Positions 25,892-35,833 of a stretch of 64,000 nucleotides of DNA are shown one piece after another. How positions within the stretch are numbered: position 1 is the stretch's first letter; each line of letters opens with the position of its first letter. The stretch comes from Bacteroidia bacterium (GTDB taxonomy: Bacteria; Bacteroidota; Bacteroidia; M30B66): contig JAGYKL010000016.1 in NCBI GenBank assembly GCA_018401705.1, positions 1 to 64,000 on the forward strand, given 5' to 3'. Made by a program: the position numbers and the translations under genes. The notes below the pieces were generated by a model that searched no databases, was not told the origin of the DNA, and saw only the letters and a program-made list of their open reading frames with translations.

Positions 25892-27064
25892 ATGACGGCA
25901 AAGAAGAAAAAACATATCACAATTCTCGGCTCTACCGGCTCAATTGGAACCCAGGCATTGGATGTAATTAGGAGTAATAGAGAGTTATTTGAGATTGATT
26001 GTCTTACGGCACAATCAAATTCCAAGTTATTGATTGAGCAGGCTATGGAATTTCTGCCCGGCACCGTGGTTATTGGAAACGAGGAGAAGTATCCTGAAGT
26101 AAGAGATGCCTTGATGAATTTTCCTGTGAAAGTTTTTGCAGGAGTTGAAGCTATTTCTCAAATGATGGAGCAGGAGAGCACCGAAATTGTCCTCACTGCT
26201 TGTGTCGGCTACGCCGGATTAAAACCTACGCTAACTGCAATTGCGGCAGGAAAACATATAGCACTTGCTAATAAAGAAACTTTAGTCGTTGCCGGAGAAT
26301 TGGTAACGGCCTTAGCTAAACAGAAAGGGGTTAATATTTATCCTGTTGATTCTGAGCATTCAGCCATATTTCAATGCCTTGCGGGCGAATGGGAAAATCC
26401 TATTGAGAAAATTTATTTAACTGCTTCTGGTGGCCCCTTTCGGGGGAAGGATATAGAATTTCTTAAGAATGCTACAAAAGCTCAAGCACTCAAACACCCA
26501 AATTGGGATATGGGTGCAAAAATTACCATTGATTCGGCTAGCCTTATGAATAAAGGGCTTGAAGTAATTGAGGCTAAGTGGCTTTTTAATTTGAGGCCTG
26601 AGCAAATTGATGTGATAGTTCATCCTCAGTCGATAATTCACTCAATTGTTCAGTTTAAAGATGGCTCCATGAAAGCTCAAATGGGCCTGCCTGATATGAA
26701 ATTGCCAATTCAATATGCTATTGCTTATCCTACAAGGCTCCAAAGCGATTTTCCAAGATTTAATTTCATGGATCATTCTTCGCTAACCTTTGAGCAACCC
26801 GACCGAACCACTTTTAAGAATCTGGACCTTGCTTTTAGAGCTATGGAAAAGGGTGGAAATATGCCTTGCATTTTAAATGCTGCAAATGAAGTTGCTGTTG
26901 CAGCATTTTTGAAGGATGAAATTAGCTTCTTAGAAATGAGTAGTCTTATTGAAGATTGTATGATTTCTGCTGAGTTTATTGCCAGGCCAAACTATGAGGA
27001 TTATGTAAATACCGATGCTAGTACACGCATAAAGGCAAGGCAATTGGCAGGGATTAAATCCTAA
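25892..27064 (+). CDS. dxr: 1-deoxy-D-xylulose-5-phosphate reductoisomerase
   Basis: A 390-residue enzyme for the first committed step of the MEP isoprenoid pathway (DXP to MEP, NADPH). Motifs: the nucleotide-binding ITILGSTGSIGTQALDVI at about 8-25, ALANKETLVVAG near 126, VDSEHSAIFQCL near 153, SGGPFRG, KITIDSASLMNKGLEVIEA, and a C-terminal domain with ILNAANEVAVAAFL. Normal length; ATG 25892 begins MTAKKKKHITILG. Followed six bases later by a Crp-type regulator. Confidence 0.97.
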   Translation: MTAKKKKHITILGSTGSIGTQALDVIRSNRELFEIDCLTAQSNSKLLIEQAMEFLPGTVVIGNEEKYPEVRDALMNFPVKVFAGVEAISQMMEQESTEIVLTACVGYAGLKPTLTAIAAGKHIALANKETLVVAGELVTALAKQKGVNIYPVDSEHSAIFQCLAGEWENPIEKIYLTASGGPFRGKDIEFLKNATKAQALKHPNWDMGAKITIDSASLMNKGLEVIEAKWLFNLRPEQIDVIVHPQSIIHSIVQFKDGSMKAQMGLPDMKLPIQYAIAYPTRLQSDFPRFNFMDHSSLTFEQPDRTTFKNLDLAFRAMEKGGNMPCILNAANEVAVAAFLKDEISFLEMSSLIEDCMISAEFIARPNYEDYVNTDASTRIKARQLAGIKS

Positions 27065-27070
27065 TGAGTT

Positions 27071-27646
27071 ATGTATAATCGTTTAAAAGGGGCCATAGAA
27101 AGTGTGCAAAAGATGGAAGCGCATGAATGGGCTTTGGCTTTACCTTTTTTCGAATATCAGGAATTTAAAAAAGGGGAACATTTGCTCCAAACCGGCAAAG
27201 TGTGTAATAAAGTACACTTTATTGTTGAAGGTTGCGCTAGAATATATTTTAGTCACGAATCGCGAGATGTAAGCCGTCAATTTTTCTTTGAAGATTCTTT
27301 TGTTACAGAATTCGGGAGTTTAATTTCTAAGCAACCAAGCTTATATGCAATTGATGCTGTTGAAGATTGTAAGCTCCTAAGCATTAATGCAGAGAATCTT
27401 GATATACTTTATGATAACAGCATCAATTTCTTGAAATTTGGAAAACGCATTGCTGAATATACTTGCATTTTTGTTGTGAACCGTAATGTTGAAATGGTTG
27501 TGCGTTCAGCTCCAGAGAGGTATTTGAGGCTAGTTAAAGAAAGACCTAAGGTGATGAACCGTGTGCCTTTGCATATGATTGCTTCATACTTAGGGATTAC
27601 TCCTGAAGCTTTAAGTAGAATTAGAAAAGACGTTTCTAAGTCCTGA
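27071..27646 (+). CDS. Crp/Fnr-family transcriptional regulator
   Basis: A 191-residue regulator. The cyclic-nucleotide-binding beta-roll spans about 20-115 (FKKGEHLLQTGKVCNKVHFIVEG, SRQFFFEDSFVTEF). A short C-terminal HTH lies at about 165-188 (PLHMIASYLGITPEALSRIRK). The canonical cAMP-phosphate Arg-Ser signature is absent, so the ligand is uncertain. This form is common in Bacteroidota. It starts six bases after dxr. Confidence 0.88.
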   Translation: MYNRLKGAIESVQKMEAHEWALALPFFEYQEFKKGEHLLQTGKVCNKVHFIVEGCARIYFSHESRDVSRQFFFEDSFVTEFGSLISKQPSLYAIDAVEDCKLLSINAENLDILYDNSINFLKFGKRIAEYTCIFVVNRNVEMVVRSAPERYLRLVKERPKVMNRVPLHMIASYLGITPEALSRIRKDVSKS

Positions 27647-27770
27647 AAATAATGAGTTTTTGAGATTCGAATTGATCTACATCAAGGCGCTTACTATTTT
27701 ATTTAATCTAGTTCAAGTAGAATAAAATTATCCTAGCTCAATTTTGCGCTGTTCAATTAATAGCAGCTAA

Positions 27771-28406
27771 ATGAGAAATTACATTCAATTATTTACAATT
27801 TGTTTTAATTTATTTTTTATCACTGCTCAATCGCAGGATGTAGTCAGTACAGATGCTTCGATCACTTACGGGGAATTCAAATTTGGCTATGGAATTACTC
27901 AATTTGGAAGGGGATTAAAGGAAGATTTTGAAGCGGGTAATTTTTCGAATTCTTCAGGCGGTGTTGGCACAATTGCGGCCTATCATAAGTTTAAAAATCT
28001 TCCATATTTAAATTTTGGAGTGAAATTCAAAGCTTTGGGAGCAGCTCCTTCTTCAGGTAATGATGGCTATGAGATGTTTTTTAATTACTGGAGCACAGGT
28101 TTTGGAATTAAATGTTTTCCATTTCAGCGTGATGCAAAATCAGGTGTTTTTGTAGGAGCCGATTATTATTACACTAGCCAGTTTACACAAAAGTACAGAA
28201 ACACCTCTCAAAAAGTATTTAATCATCAGTTTGCCATTGGGAATGCATTTGCCGGATTGGTTGGCTACGACATTTCTTATAAGAATATGGGTTTTATACT
28301 TGGAATGGAATACGAAATAGCCAATAGACAAGGTGAAGTGGATGGGATAGGGGATAAAAGTTTCAGTAATTCAAACCTTGCTTTTATGGCAGGTATAAGA
28401 TTTTAA
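27771..28406 (+). CDS. Putative outer-membrane protein
   Basis: A 211-residue protein with a signal peptide of about 21 residues (MRNYIQLFTICFNLFFITAQ) and alternating beta-strand segments (YGEFKFGYGITQFG, FNYWSTGFGIKCF, FAGLVGYDISYKN), ending FMAGIRF with a terminal Phe, as in outer-membrane barrels. It lies 41 bases before a second secreted protein gene on the same strand, probably one transcript. No named family. Confidence 0.65.
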   Translation: MRNYIQLFTICFNLFFITAQSQDVVSTDASITYGEFKFGYGITQFGRGLKEDFEAGNFSNSSGGVGTIAAYHKFKNLPYLNFGVKFKALGAAPSSGNDGYEMFFNYWSTGFGIKCFPFQRDAKSGVFVGADYYYTSQFTQKYRNTSQKVFNHQFAIGNAFAGLVGYDISYKNMGFILGMEYEIANRQGEVDGIGDKSFSNSNLAFMAGIRF

Positions 28407-28446
28407 ATTCAGAAGTAACATGTTAAAGCAATCAAAACAGAAAATC

Positions 28447-29013
28447 ATGAATAAATTAATTATCGTATTAATTACCTTCTTTTTTGTTGGTAATTCACAA
28501 GGTCAGGGTGTAATCGAAAACAAGCGCTGGGGCGCAGAGATAAATCTGCTTTGGCCAATTTTCCCCGGTAATATTTACAAAGGGCAGGTAACATATGAGG
28601 CATGGAGAAGAAATCAATTAGCAGGTGACGTTTATTTAGGTTTTCACATCAAGCCTTTTGAGTATAGAGATACAGAGGGTGATTTTTCTAATATGGCTTT
28701 GACCTTTGGTTATCGTCAATTTTTATGGAAGGGCCTTCACCTTGAAGTATATCAGGCTTTTGGCCCTGGTTTTAACAGGAACAATGTAATTGATGGCAAA
28801 GACTACGACAGCTGGGATTATGAAGTAGGCGGTTTAGTAGGCTATCGTTGGGAGTTTCTTAAAAACAGGGACGAAAAGAAAGTGAGTCCGTACATTAGTA
28901 CTCAGCATGGGTTTTATTATTTAGCTGCACAAAGTAATCCACACCCGATAAAAGATTTTACCGGTGAGAAGCCTTTTTACGTGGGAACATTAAATTTTGG
29001 GATAAAGTTTTAG
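28447..29013 (+). CDS. Putative secreted or outer-membrane protein
   Basis: A 188-residue protein from ATG 28447 (MNKLIIVLITFFFVG), with signal peptide ending GQ; an upstream ATG adds nine polar residues and is less likely. The body has beta-strand and aromatic patterning (WGAEINLLWPIFPGN, AGDVYLGFHIKPFEY, GLVGYRWEF) and ends LNFGIKF with terminal Phe, suggesting a barrel. I recognise no family. The gene is followed by a structured RNA candidate. Confidence 0.6.
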   Translation: MNKLIIVLITFFFVGNSQGQGVIENKRWGAEINLLWPIFPGNIYKGQVTYEAWRRNQLAGDVYLGFHIKPFEYRDTEGDFSNMALTFGYRQFLWKGLHLEVYQAFGPGFNRNNVIDGKDYDSWDYEVGGLVGYRWEFLKNRDEKKVSPYISTQHGFYYLAAQSNPHPIKDFTGEKPFYVGTLNFGIKF

Positions 29014-29054
29014 GGTGTAATTAATTCAATACAAGCCTGATAGATAAGATTAAA

Positions 29055-29258
29055 ATGCGTTAGGGATATGCAGGGCTTGGTGCCTGATGAGGCTTTAGCT
29101 GAAGCAGCACGGAACCCCGGAATAGCCCGACCGCTGCAAAAGATTTTGCTCATTCAGAGGTTTGTGCTTCGAACCTCGAAACAGGTTTTGATATTTCTGA
29201 GGAACAGCGGTAACGCCCAAATCAATTATTCCTAGGTGCATTATGTAATTGAGTTTTT
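29055..29258 (+). ncRNA. Candidate structured noncoding RNA upstream of polA
   Basis: About 160 bases fold into a consistent three-way junction. The closing stem is GCGTTA/TAACGC (29057-29062 with 29211-29216). Arm 1 has nested stems GGGCT/AGCCC (29073-29077, 29124-29128), GTGC/GCAC and GCTT/AAGC. Arm 2 is CCGCTG/CAGCGG (29131-29136, 29205-29210), ending in hairpin GAGGTT/AACCTC (29157-29162, 29172-29177). A terminator-like hairpin CAATTA/TAATTG plus T-run follows (29223-29258). GC is clearly higher than the flanks and there is no ORF. I do not recognise RNase P, SRP, tmRNA or a known riboswitch. A 6S-type or lineage-specific sRNA is possible. Confidence 0.55.
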
Positions 29259-29288
29259 AGCCCAAGGTCAATTCCTTATCTTGGCTGC

Positions 29289-32107
29289 ATGAAATCAAAT
29301 CCTCAAGACGACAAACGACTTTTTCTCTTAGATGCGTATGCATTGATTTATAGAGCGTATTTTGCATTTAGCCGCAACCCTTTGATGAATTCAAAAGGCA
29401 TGAATGTAAGTGCTATAAGTGGCTTTACATCTACCCTTATCGATTTGATTTTACGAGAGAAGCCCACGCATTTAGCTGTTGTTTTTGATTCGGCTGAAGA
29501 AACCACACGAGCAGCTGAGTTTAGCTTTTATAAGGCAAATCGTGAGGCAATGCCCGAGGATATTCAGTTAAGCATTCCGTGGATTAAGCAGATTATTGAA
29601 GCATTTAAAATTCCAATGCTTGAATTAGCCGGTTATGAGGCTGATGATATTATTGGCACAATTGCCAAGGAGAAAGCTGCTGAAGGTCACGTAGTTTACA
29701 TGGTAACTCCCGATAAAGATTATGGTCAATTAGTGCAGGAAAATATTTTTATGTACAAACCTGGCCGCCAAGGAAGTGATGTTGAAATTCTTGGAATTCC
29801 CGAAATCCAAGCTAAATGGGAGGTTGAAAGTCCCTTGCAGGTGATTGATATTTTAGGAATGTGGGGTGATGCTGTTGATAATATCCCTGGAATTCCGGGA
29901 GTAGGAGAGAAGACTGCTAAGAAATTAATTAAAGAATTTGGTTCGATGGAGGAGGTTATTGCCCGATCTTCAGAACTAAAAGGAAAGCTAAGAGAAAACG
30001 TCGAAGCTAATGTTGAGAAAGCATTAATTTCAAAAATGCTTGCTACAATTATTTTGGATGTGCCTATTTCAGTGGAGGATGATGACTTGATAATTTCTGA
30101 GCCGGATAAGGAAAAATTAAAAGCACTATTTGCAGAACTTGAATTTAGAAGCCTTGGCAGGCGGATTTTGGGTGATGAATTTTCAGTAAATCAACACGTA
30201 AATAATACGACAGTCGAGAAAACTGTAAAAGCGACTAATCAAGCTCAATTATCGATGTTTAGTGATGTGGAAGCACCGCCTCCGGCTCATGAACCTGCAG
30301 AAAAAGGTAAAACAATAGAAAATACAGAGCATCATTATGTCGCAGTTGTTGGCAACGAGCAATTAGCCGAATTGGCTTCTAAATTAGCTTCTGTAAAGGA
30401 ATTTTGTTTTGATACAGAAACATCTTCTTTAGATTATTTTAGTTTGGAGCTTGTTGGACTTTCTTTTAGCATCAAAGCCGGTGAAGCTTGGTACGTGCCA
30501 ACTCCGCCTGACAAAGTTGAAACGATGAAGATTTTGTCGCACTTTAAACCTTTATTGGAAAGTACGACAATTGTAAAAATTGGACAGAACATTAAGTTCG
30601 ATATGTTAGTCCTGAAGCAATACGACATTCATGTTCAATTGCCATTGTTTGATACAATGCTGGCGCATTATTTATCTGAGCCAGACCGCAAGCATAACAT
30701 GGATTATCTAGCTGAAACGTATTTAGGTTATTCACCAGTTTCAATTACTGAACTAATTGGGAAGCGCGGGAAGAATCAGGGTTCTATGCGAGATGTCGCA
30801 CTTGAGGAAATTACAGAATATGCAAGTGAAGATGCTGATATTACTTTTCAATTAAAGCAAATTCTTGAGCCAATGCTTAAGGAAAGAGAGGTAGAATCGG
30901 TGTTAGAGAATATTGAAGAGCCTTTGATTCCTGTATTAGCAGCTATGGAATATGAGGGTGTAAAAGTTGATGAGGATTTTCTCAAGAATTATTCAGAAGA
31001 ATTGGGTAAAGATCTACTCGCTTTGCGCGATGAGATTTGGACTATGGCAGGTCAGGAATTTAATATAGATTCACCTAAACAGTTGGGAGAAATTTTATTT
31101 GACAAATTAAAACTTCCCGGTGCGACAAAAACTAAAACCGGTCAATATGCTACCGGTGAGGAGATATTGAGTAAACTGGAGAATGAGCATCCAATTGCTG
31201 CGAAGCTTTTAGATTATCGCGAAATCACTAAACTTATGTTGATTCTCTTCCTCAGTTGATAAACGAAAAAACGGGAAGAATTCACACAACATTTAATCAA
31301 ACTATAGCATCAACAGGGAGGTTGAGGTTCGGTAAGTCCGAATCTTCAGAATATTCCAATCAGAACAGAGGCAGGCATATTCGAAAAGCATTTATTGCAA
31401 GAGATTCAGACCATTTATTATTAATGGCTGCAGATTACAGTCAGATTGAACTTACGACTTGTAGCTGAAATTGCCAAGGAAGAAGCAATACTTGAAGCGT
31501 TTAGAAGCGGAATAGATATTCATCAAGCAAACAGCTGCTAAAGTATACGGTGTAGCACTTGATGACAACACACGCAGATGAGAAGTAAAGCCAAGATGGT
31601 GAATTTGGAATTATTTATTCTATAAGTGCCTTTGGTTTGTCACTTGACGATTAGAATTCCTAGAAAAGAAGCTGCTGAATTAATTGAGAATTATTTTATT
31701 CAATATCCTGGAATTAAATCATTACATGAACGACACCCTTGAATTTGCACGAGCACATGGATATGTAAAGACCATGATGGGGCGCAGGCGCTATTTAAAA
31801 GGATATCAATAGCCGCAATTTTACAGTAGAGGGTTTGCAGAACGGGAAGCAATTAATAAAGTCCTGTGCAAGGCTCTGCTGCAGATTTAATAAAGTACCA
31901 TGATAAATATTCATGCAGAAATGAAGAGGCTTAACTTAAAGAGTAAAATGACGCTTCAAGTGCATGATGAATTGATTTTTGATACTCACAGATGAGCTGG
32001 ATCAACTTAAAGCTCTAGTGATGGATAAAATGAAAAATGCTATTAAAACTACCGTTCCAATTGAAGTTGAAGTTGGGGTAGGTGAGAATTGGTTGGAAGC
32101 GCATTAG
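29289..32107 (+). pseudogene. polA: DNA polymerase I, reading frame broken by indels in the 3' third
   Basis: Intact for 650 codons: 5'-3' exonuclease domain (about 1-290, LFLLDAYALIYRAYFAF, AGYEADDIIGT), 3'-5' exonuclease domain (about 345-530, FDTETSSLDYFS) and the start of the polymerase domain. From about 31240 the frame shifts repeatedly, yet conserved polymerase motifs continue in changing frames: AADYSQIEL, KSKAKMVNFGII, SAFGLS, MTLQVHDELIFD and the end VGVGENWLEAH, stop 32105-32107. Residues are preserved and only single bases are missing or added, so sequence error is more likely than decay. The intact protein would have about 940 residues. Confidence 0.9.
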
Positions 32108-32110
32108 TTT

Positions 32111-32169
32111 TAGTAGGTAGTAAGTAGTAGGTAGTAGGTAGTAAGTATTAAGTAATTGGTAGTTGTGCG
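32111..32169. repeat. Heptamer tract at the left edge of the cassette array
   Basis: About eight 7-base units such as GTAGTAA, GTAGTAG and GTATTAA start four bases after the polA stop and end in TAATTGGTAGTTGTGC. The same ending follows the palindrome at 35.8 kb. The unit resembles the GTTRRRY core of integron recombination sites. Confidence 0.85.
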
Positions 32170-32208
32170 TCATGCTATTAACGACAGTGCAGCTTTGAAA
32201 CTCATGTA

Positions 32209-32243
32209 TTTTGACTAAAACAACCTCGAAAATAGTATCTTTG
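32209..32243 (+). promoter_or_regulatory. Promoter of the XRE-ImmA/DUF4411 cassette
   Basis: TTTTG (32209-32213) and TATCTTTG (32236-32243) with 22 bases between, near the Bacteroidota consensus; nine bases before the ATG. The spacing may be altered by an indel. The cassette appears to carry its own promoter, as toxin-antitoxin cassettes usually do. Confidence 0.45.
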
Positions 32244-32251
32244 AGACCGCA

Positions 32252-33424
32252 ATGGCAGACAAAGCTTTCATAACACCAAAGGTGCTCAAATGGGCAAGAG
32301 AATCAGCAAGAATGACCGAAGAAACTGCTGCTGCCAAAATACCAAAGTTAACAGTTGAAAGTTAAAAGAGTGGAAGATGGCACTAGTCAGCCAACAATCA
32401 GACAAGCACAAATACTTGCAAAAGCTTACAAAAAGACCATTCGCTTTGTTTTTTTTACCTGAAGTCCCAGAGATTTTCAACCACTTCAGGATTTTGAAAA
32501 TCTGGTTCAAAGAGCTAACAACTTCTTCAATTTTTCCATAATTAGAAATCCAACAAAAACAGGCTTGGATAAGTGATGTATATTCAGAGAACAATGAAGA
32601 AAACTTCCATTTGTAGGCAGGTTTTCACTTAATAACATCGAAGGATGTAGCAGACAACATTTTAGCTACTCTAGATATTAATCCGTCTAAGTATAAGACT
32701 GATAATCCAATACGAGAGTGGATTAATGCAGCAGAAAGCAATGGATTTTGTATCTCGAACTAGTTTCATTCCTCTAAATGAAATTAGATTCAAGATTTAA
32801 AGGTTTTGCTATTGCTGACCAATTTGCTCCATTCGTTTTTGTCAACTCTGATGATTGGAATGCACCACAGTTATTTACATTGGTTCATGAACTTGCACAC
32901 ATTTGGATTGCCACCCAACAGGTATATCCAATGAAATTGAGCCAGAGATAGCTAATCGTGATAAATTCAATCCAATAGAACTTTTTGCAACGAAGTTGCA
33001 ATAATGCGCTTATACCAAGTGAAATAATTTTAAGTATTGACAGAGAGTTTTAAGAACTCTCAAGACATTTTAAAACAGCAGAAAACCTTGGTGTTAGTTC
33101 ATTTGCATTTTTAGTTAGAGCATTAAATTTACAACTAGTAACTAATTCAGAATATAAAGTTCTCAAAGACAGAAGCAGAAATTGACTATCAGGCATTTCT
33201 AAAAGAAAAGCAGAAAAAAAGGCTGCCTTAAAATTAAAACAGAAAGAAAAGCCAGGAGGACCGAATCCATACCTATTAAGTTAAACAAAAACAGCAGACT
33301 ATTTACACAAGTTGTTCTTGATGCTTTAAGAAGTGGTTTTGTTCAACCAACTTGCCTAAGCAAGTTTCCTATTAGGACACCTTCTAATAACTTTCATAAA
33401 CTTGAAGCACAAATATACAAATGA
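32252..33424 (+). pseudogene. XRE-HTH plus ImmA/IrrE metallopeptidase (frame broken)
   Basis: Reading across frameshifts gives about 390 residues. The N-terminal helix-turn-helix is ITPKVLKWARESARMTEETA. A linker of the XRE-ImmA type follows (QAQILAKAYKKTIRFVFF, then PEVP-like). The zinc-protease motif LVHELAHIW is at about 32886-32912, and the end is FTQVVLDALRSG...LGTPSNNFHKLEAQIYK. Proteins of this layout are regulators or antitoxins cleaved by or acting with a partner toxin. Its TGA overlaps the DUF4411 ATG by four bases. The frames are broken at least six times, probably by sequence error. Confidence 0.8.
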
Positions 33425-33930
33425 GTTCTTCGGCACATATTTATTGTTTAGATGCCAACGTCCTCATTCAAACTTGGCAAAAATGGCCACACCTGAAATT
33501 TGTCCCGACTATTGGAATTCTTGAATTAGGCAAACAAGGACGAATTTTCATAGCAGAAAGAGTGAAAAATGAAATTGTTGTTACAGACGACAAGGGAAAA
33601 AAGAAGACGACCTTTCAGAAATGGTTAAAACGCAGTTCCATACCTGTTCATAAACCGACAGAAAATGTAATAAAGTGTTGGCAAAATACTATTCAAGCAA
33701 ATCCTTTTACATAAACTACTTGTGGACAATGTTAAAGGCAGATCACTTGACCCTTGGGTTTATTTCACGCATTAGACAAAGCAACAGTCGTGACCAAGAA
33801 AGTCCGATCATTTCACTGAATGCAGAAAAGCCTGTGACTATACCAAACGTTTGTGACAATGGGAGTTCGTTGGATTGACGACTTCTCATTCGTTAAAGAG
33901 CTAGGTCTTAAATTTTCATGCAGACTGTAA
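33421..33930 (+). pseudogene. DUF4411 PIN-like toxin candidate (frame broken)
   Basis: Starts HIYCLDANVLIQTW (an acidic PIN-type active-site strand) and continues GRIFIAERVKNEI, WVISHALDKATVVTKE after frame correction, IPNVCDN, GVRWIDDF, ending LGLKFSCRL; about 165 residues. DUF4411 proteins are PIN-fold, probable RNases, and typically follow an XRE-ImmA gene as a toxin-antitoxin pair, as here with an ATGA overlap. Two or more indels after codon 97 break the frame. Confidence 0.8.
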
Positions 33931-33942
33931 AGAAGCACGAAC

Positions 33943-34073
33943 GCACAACAGCGGTTTGCCAAAATTGCCGGGTAAGTTGCAAGTTTGAGCCTGGTTGCAT
34001 AAATTTGACTTTGGTTGCAAGTTGATAGAAGTTTACTAAAGCCGGCACTTCGGCAAGCCGCGAACCGTTATGC
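33943..34073 (+). other. attC-like recombination site 1 (131 bp)
   Basis: An imperfect palindrome starting 13 bases after the DUF4411 stop. The left outer box is GCACAAC (33943-33949), the right GTTATGC (34067-34073). Inner arms pair as AGCGGTTTGCC / GGCAAGCCGCG and TTGCCGG / CCGGCAC. The right arm has extra bases (AACC) next to its core, the asymmetry expected of attC sites. The central region contains GCAAGTTTGAG, shared with site 3. Confidence 0.65.
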
Positions 34074-34212
34074 ACAATCCTCATATTTCGTCCCAAAAAT
34101 GACTTACATGGCTAACTTTTTCATTTTGTATATTATTCAATATCATTGCATTACAAAAACGTTAGTCAGAATACCTGTTGGACTATCTTAAAAAACAAGT
34201 AACTTTACAGTC

Positions 34213-34512
34213 ATGAACTTGATAGAGATAATATAGATAGAATTAGAAACCTTTTATTGCGAAGCATAAAGTCAATAAACTTTTTCGTATTTGGTTCTGT
34301 TCTTGGAATACATTCAATAAAGAAAGCGATATAGATTTAGTTGTTGACTTTGCAGGAGTTGACCTATATGAATATGCAGATAATTATTTCGACTTGAAGG
34401 ATCAGTTGGAGTCTATATTCAATCCTTGATTGATTTATGAACAGCAAGCTATCAAGAATCCGTATTTAAAAAGCAGATTGATAGCGAAAGCAGCTTATTT
34501 ATGGTCAAATAG
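34213..34512 (+). pseudogene. MNT-type nucleotidyltransferase antitoxin (frame broken)
   Basis: Reconstructed protein of about 98 residues: KLFVFGSVL (the GS of the nucleotidyltransferase motif), SDIDLVVDFAGVDLYEYADNYF, LKDQLESIF. This is the minimal nucleotidyltransferase fold that acts as antitoxin to HEPN toxins by AMPylating them. It has two or three indels. It is followed at once by the HEPN gene. Confidence 0.75.
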
Positions 34513-34820
34513 ATTAAATGCGTCTCTCTATGATATCCTAAATTCTATTGAAGAAATTGAATCATTTTGAAAGTAAGCCAGTATTTTTCAATGACCTTAA
34601 AACAAAGAGAGCAGTTGAAAGAAATATAGAAATAATTTGCGAGCTGTAAATCGAATTCTAAAGATGACCCTAATTACCAAATTGAAAATGCGAGAAATAT
34701 TATTGGTACAAGGAATCGGATTATACATAGCTACGACAATATCGCGGATGATATGATTTGGTCGATTGTAATTAAGAATCTACAAAACTTAAGGTTGAAA
34801 TTAAAAGCAAACTAAAATAG
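34501..34820 (+). pseudogene. HEPN-domain (DUF86-type) toxin (frame broken)
   Basis: The reconstructed protein contains LYDILNSIEEIESF, LKTKRAVERNIEII and IENARNIIGTRNRIIHSYD, then IWSIVIKNL. The RNxxIH arrangement is the R-x4-6-H catalytic motif of HEPN RNases. Together with the MNT gene upstream it forms a HEPN-MNT toxin-antitoxin cassette. The exact start is unclear because of indels; the end TAG is at 34818-34820. Confidence 0.75.
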
Positions 34821-34827
34821 GGCACAG

Positions 34828-34961
34828 TGCTAACAGGCGCTTAGCAGCATTCGGGCATTGGAAGTCCTAATAAAGATCAAGTTGTTTGGAACTTTGCGTT
34901 TCCAAATGTACATTTGAGACAGCTTATTCCCGAACGCCGCTAAGTGCCGGACCGATTAGTG
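34828..34961 (+). other. attC-like recombination site 2 (134 bp)
   Basis: Left core TGCTAAC (34828-34834), right core GATTAGTG (probably GTTAGTG with an error, 34954-34961). Arms pair well: GCGCTTAGCAGCATTCGGG against CCCGAACGCCGCTAAGTGC, with a few mismatches and extra bases (GACC) on the right. Starts eight bases after the HEPN stop. Shares TTTGGAACTTTGCGTTTC with site 3. Confidence 0.65.
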
Positions 34962-35055
34962 GTAATTTTGAATCAACGCTTAGGCATTACCTTGATTCAT
35001 TATTTAATTAGTCTTGCCTAAGCCTCAGGCAATCAAAATACATTGATCAAAACAA

Positions 35056-35653
35056 TTAATTTCTATTAATAATTTCAAATATACTAAATATGTGCTTGAA
35101 TATTAGAATCAGCATTTGTTCTTTTTTGAATATAATCAATATGTCGAGCTCTTCTAAAATTACTTTTTCAAAAGACTTATTATTCTCAGGAATTGCAATT
35201 ATTCTATTGCCTTTTTTGAAGTAAAGGCGATATATGTTTACTTGAGATAATATGATCCAAAAGAACAACCAAGCCGCCATTTCCCCCATATAAAGATTGC
35301 ATTGAAGCATTATCAAGAAAAGAACAAAGAATGATCGCCTGAAATAATTCTTTCCATAAAATATGATGCATCTTTTCGAGATATGTAGTATGATTCCATA
35401 AATCTCTTATTCTCTAGATCTCAAAGCCTTTGATTTTCGCTGCAGTATAAGTTTTCTTTTTTTTCCATGTTGATTCATGAATTTAATATAAAGTATATCA
35501 TTATAATTCACATGACCAAATAAAGTGTCTCCTTGATTATTAATAATAAAACCACTCTTAAACCGACTTGGAATCTTAGTGGCTTTTGCCCAATAACTGG
35601 AAAAGAGACACCAAAAAGTATCAAAGGAATAAACAATAATCCCGCTTTAACAT
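35056..35653 (-). pseudogene. Orphan secreted/membrane protein cassette gene (frame broken)
   Basis: The reconstructed N terminus is a signal (LLFIPLILFGVSFPVIGQ), then FIINNQGDTLFGHVNYND and KFMNQHGKKRKL. This is the opening of a Bacteroidota secreted family built on QGDTLxGxVxY motifs. The C-terminal part includes NRIIAIPENNKSFEKVILEE. I cannot name a function. It lies between palindromes 2 and 3 but is on the opposite strand to the neighbouring cassettes. Confidence 0.5.
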
Positions 35654-35833
35654 ATGTTTTATTTAACAATTTATAGTTTTAGCCTAAACAAACAATGCAA
35701 TAGTAGAAATTTATCTTCTCAAATAAAAGTTCTTTGTTATGTATAAAACCTTTAACATTCAATTACAATTGAATATCATAGAAACAGCGTGAAGTGACCC
35801 CGAAATTATGACAAGCGATAAAGAATAAACTAT

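Noticed and set aside
29080-29110. Hammerhead-like core (CTGATGA followed by a short stem and GAA)
   Set aside because: The stem between the motifs is weak, the third element and cleavage site are not in place, and the segment is better explained as part of the nested stems of the larger RNA.
32161-32205. TTAACGACAGTGCAGC as a further attC left arm
   Set aside because: It resembles the AAC-AGnGC starts of the other sites, but no matching right arm follows before the next gene.
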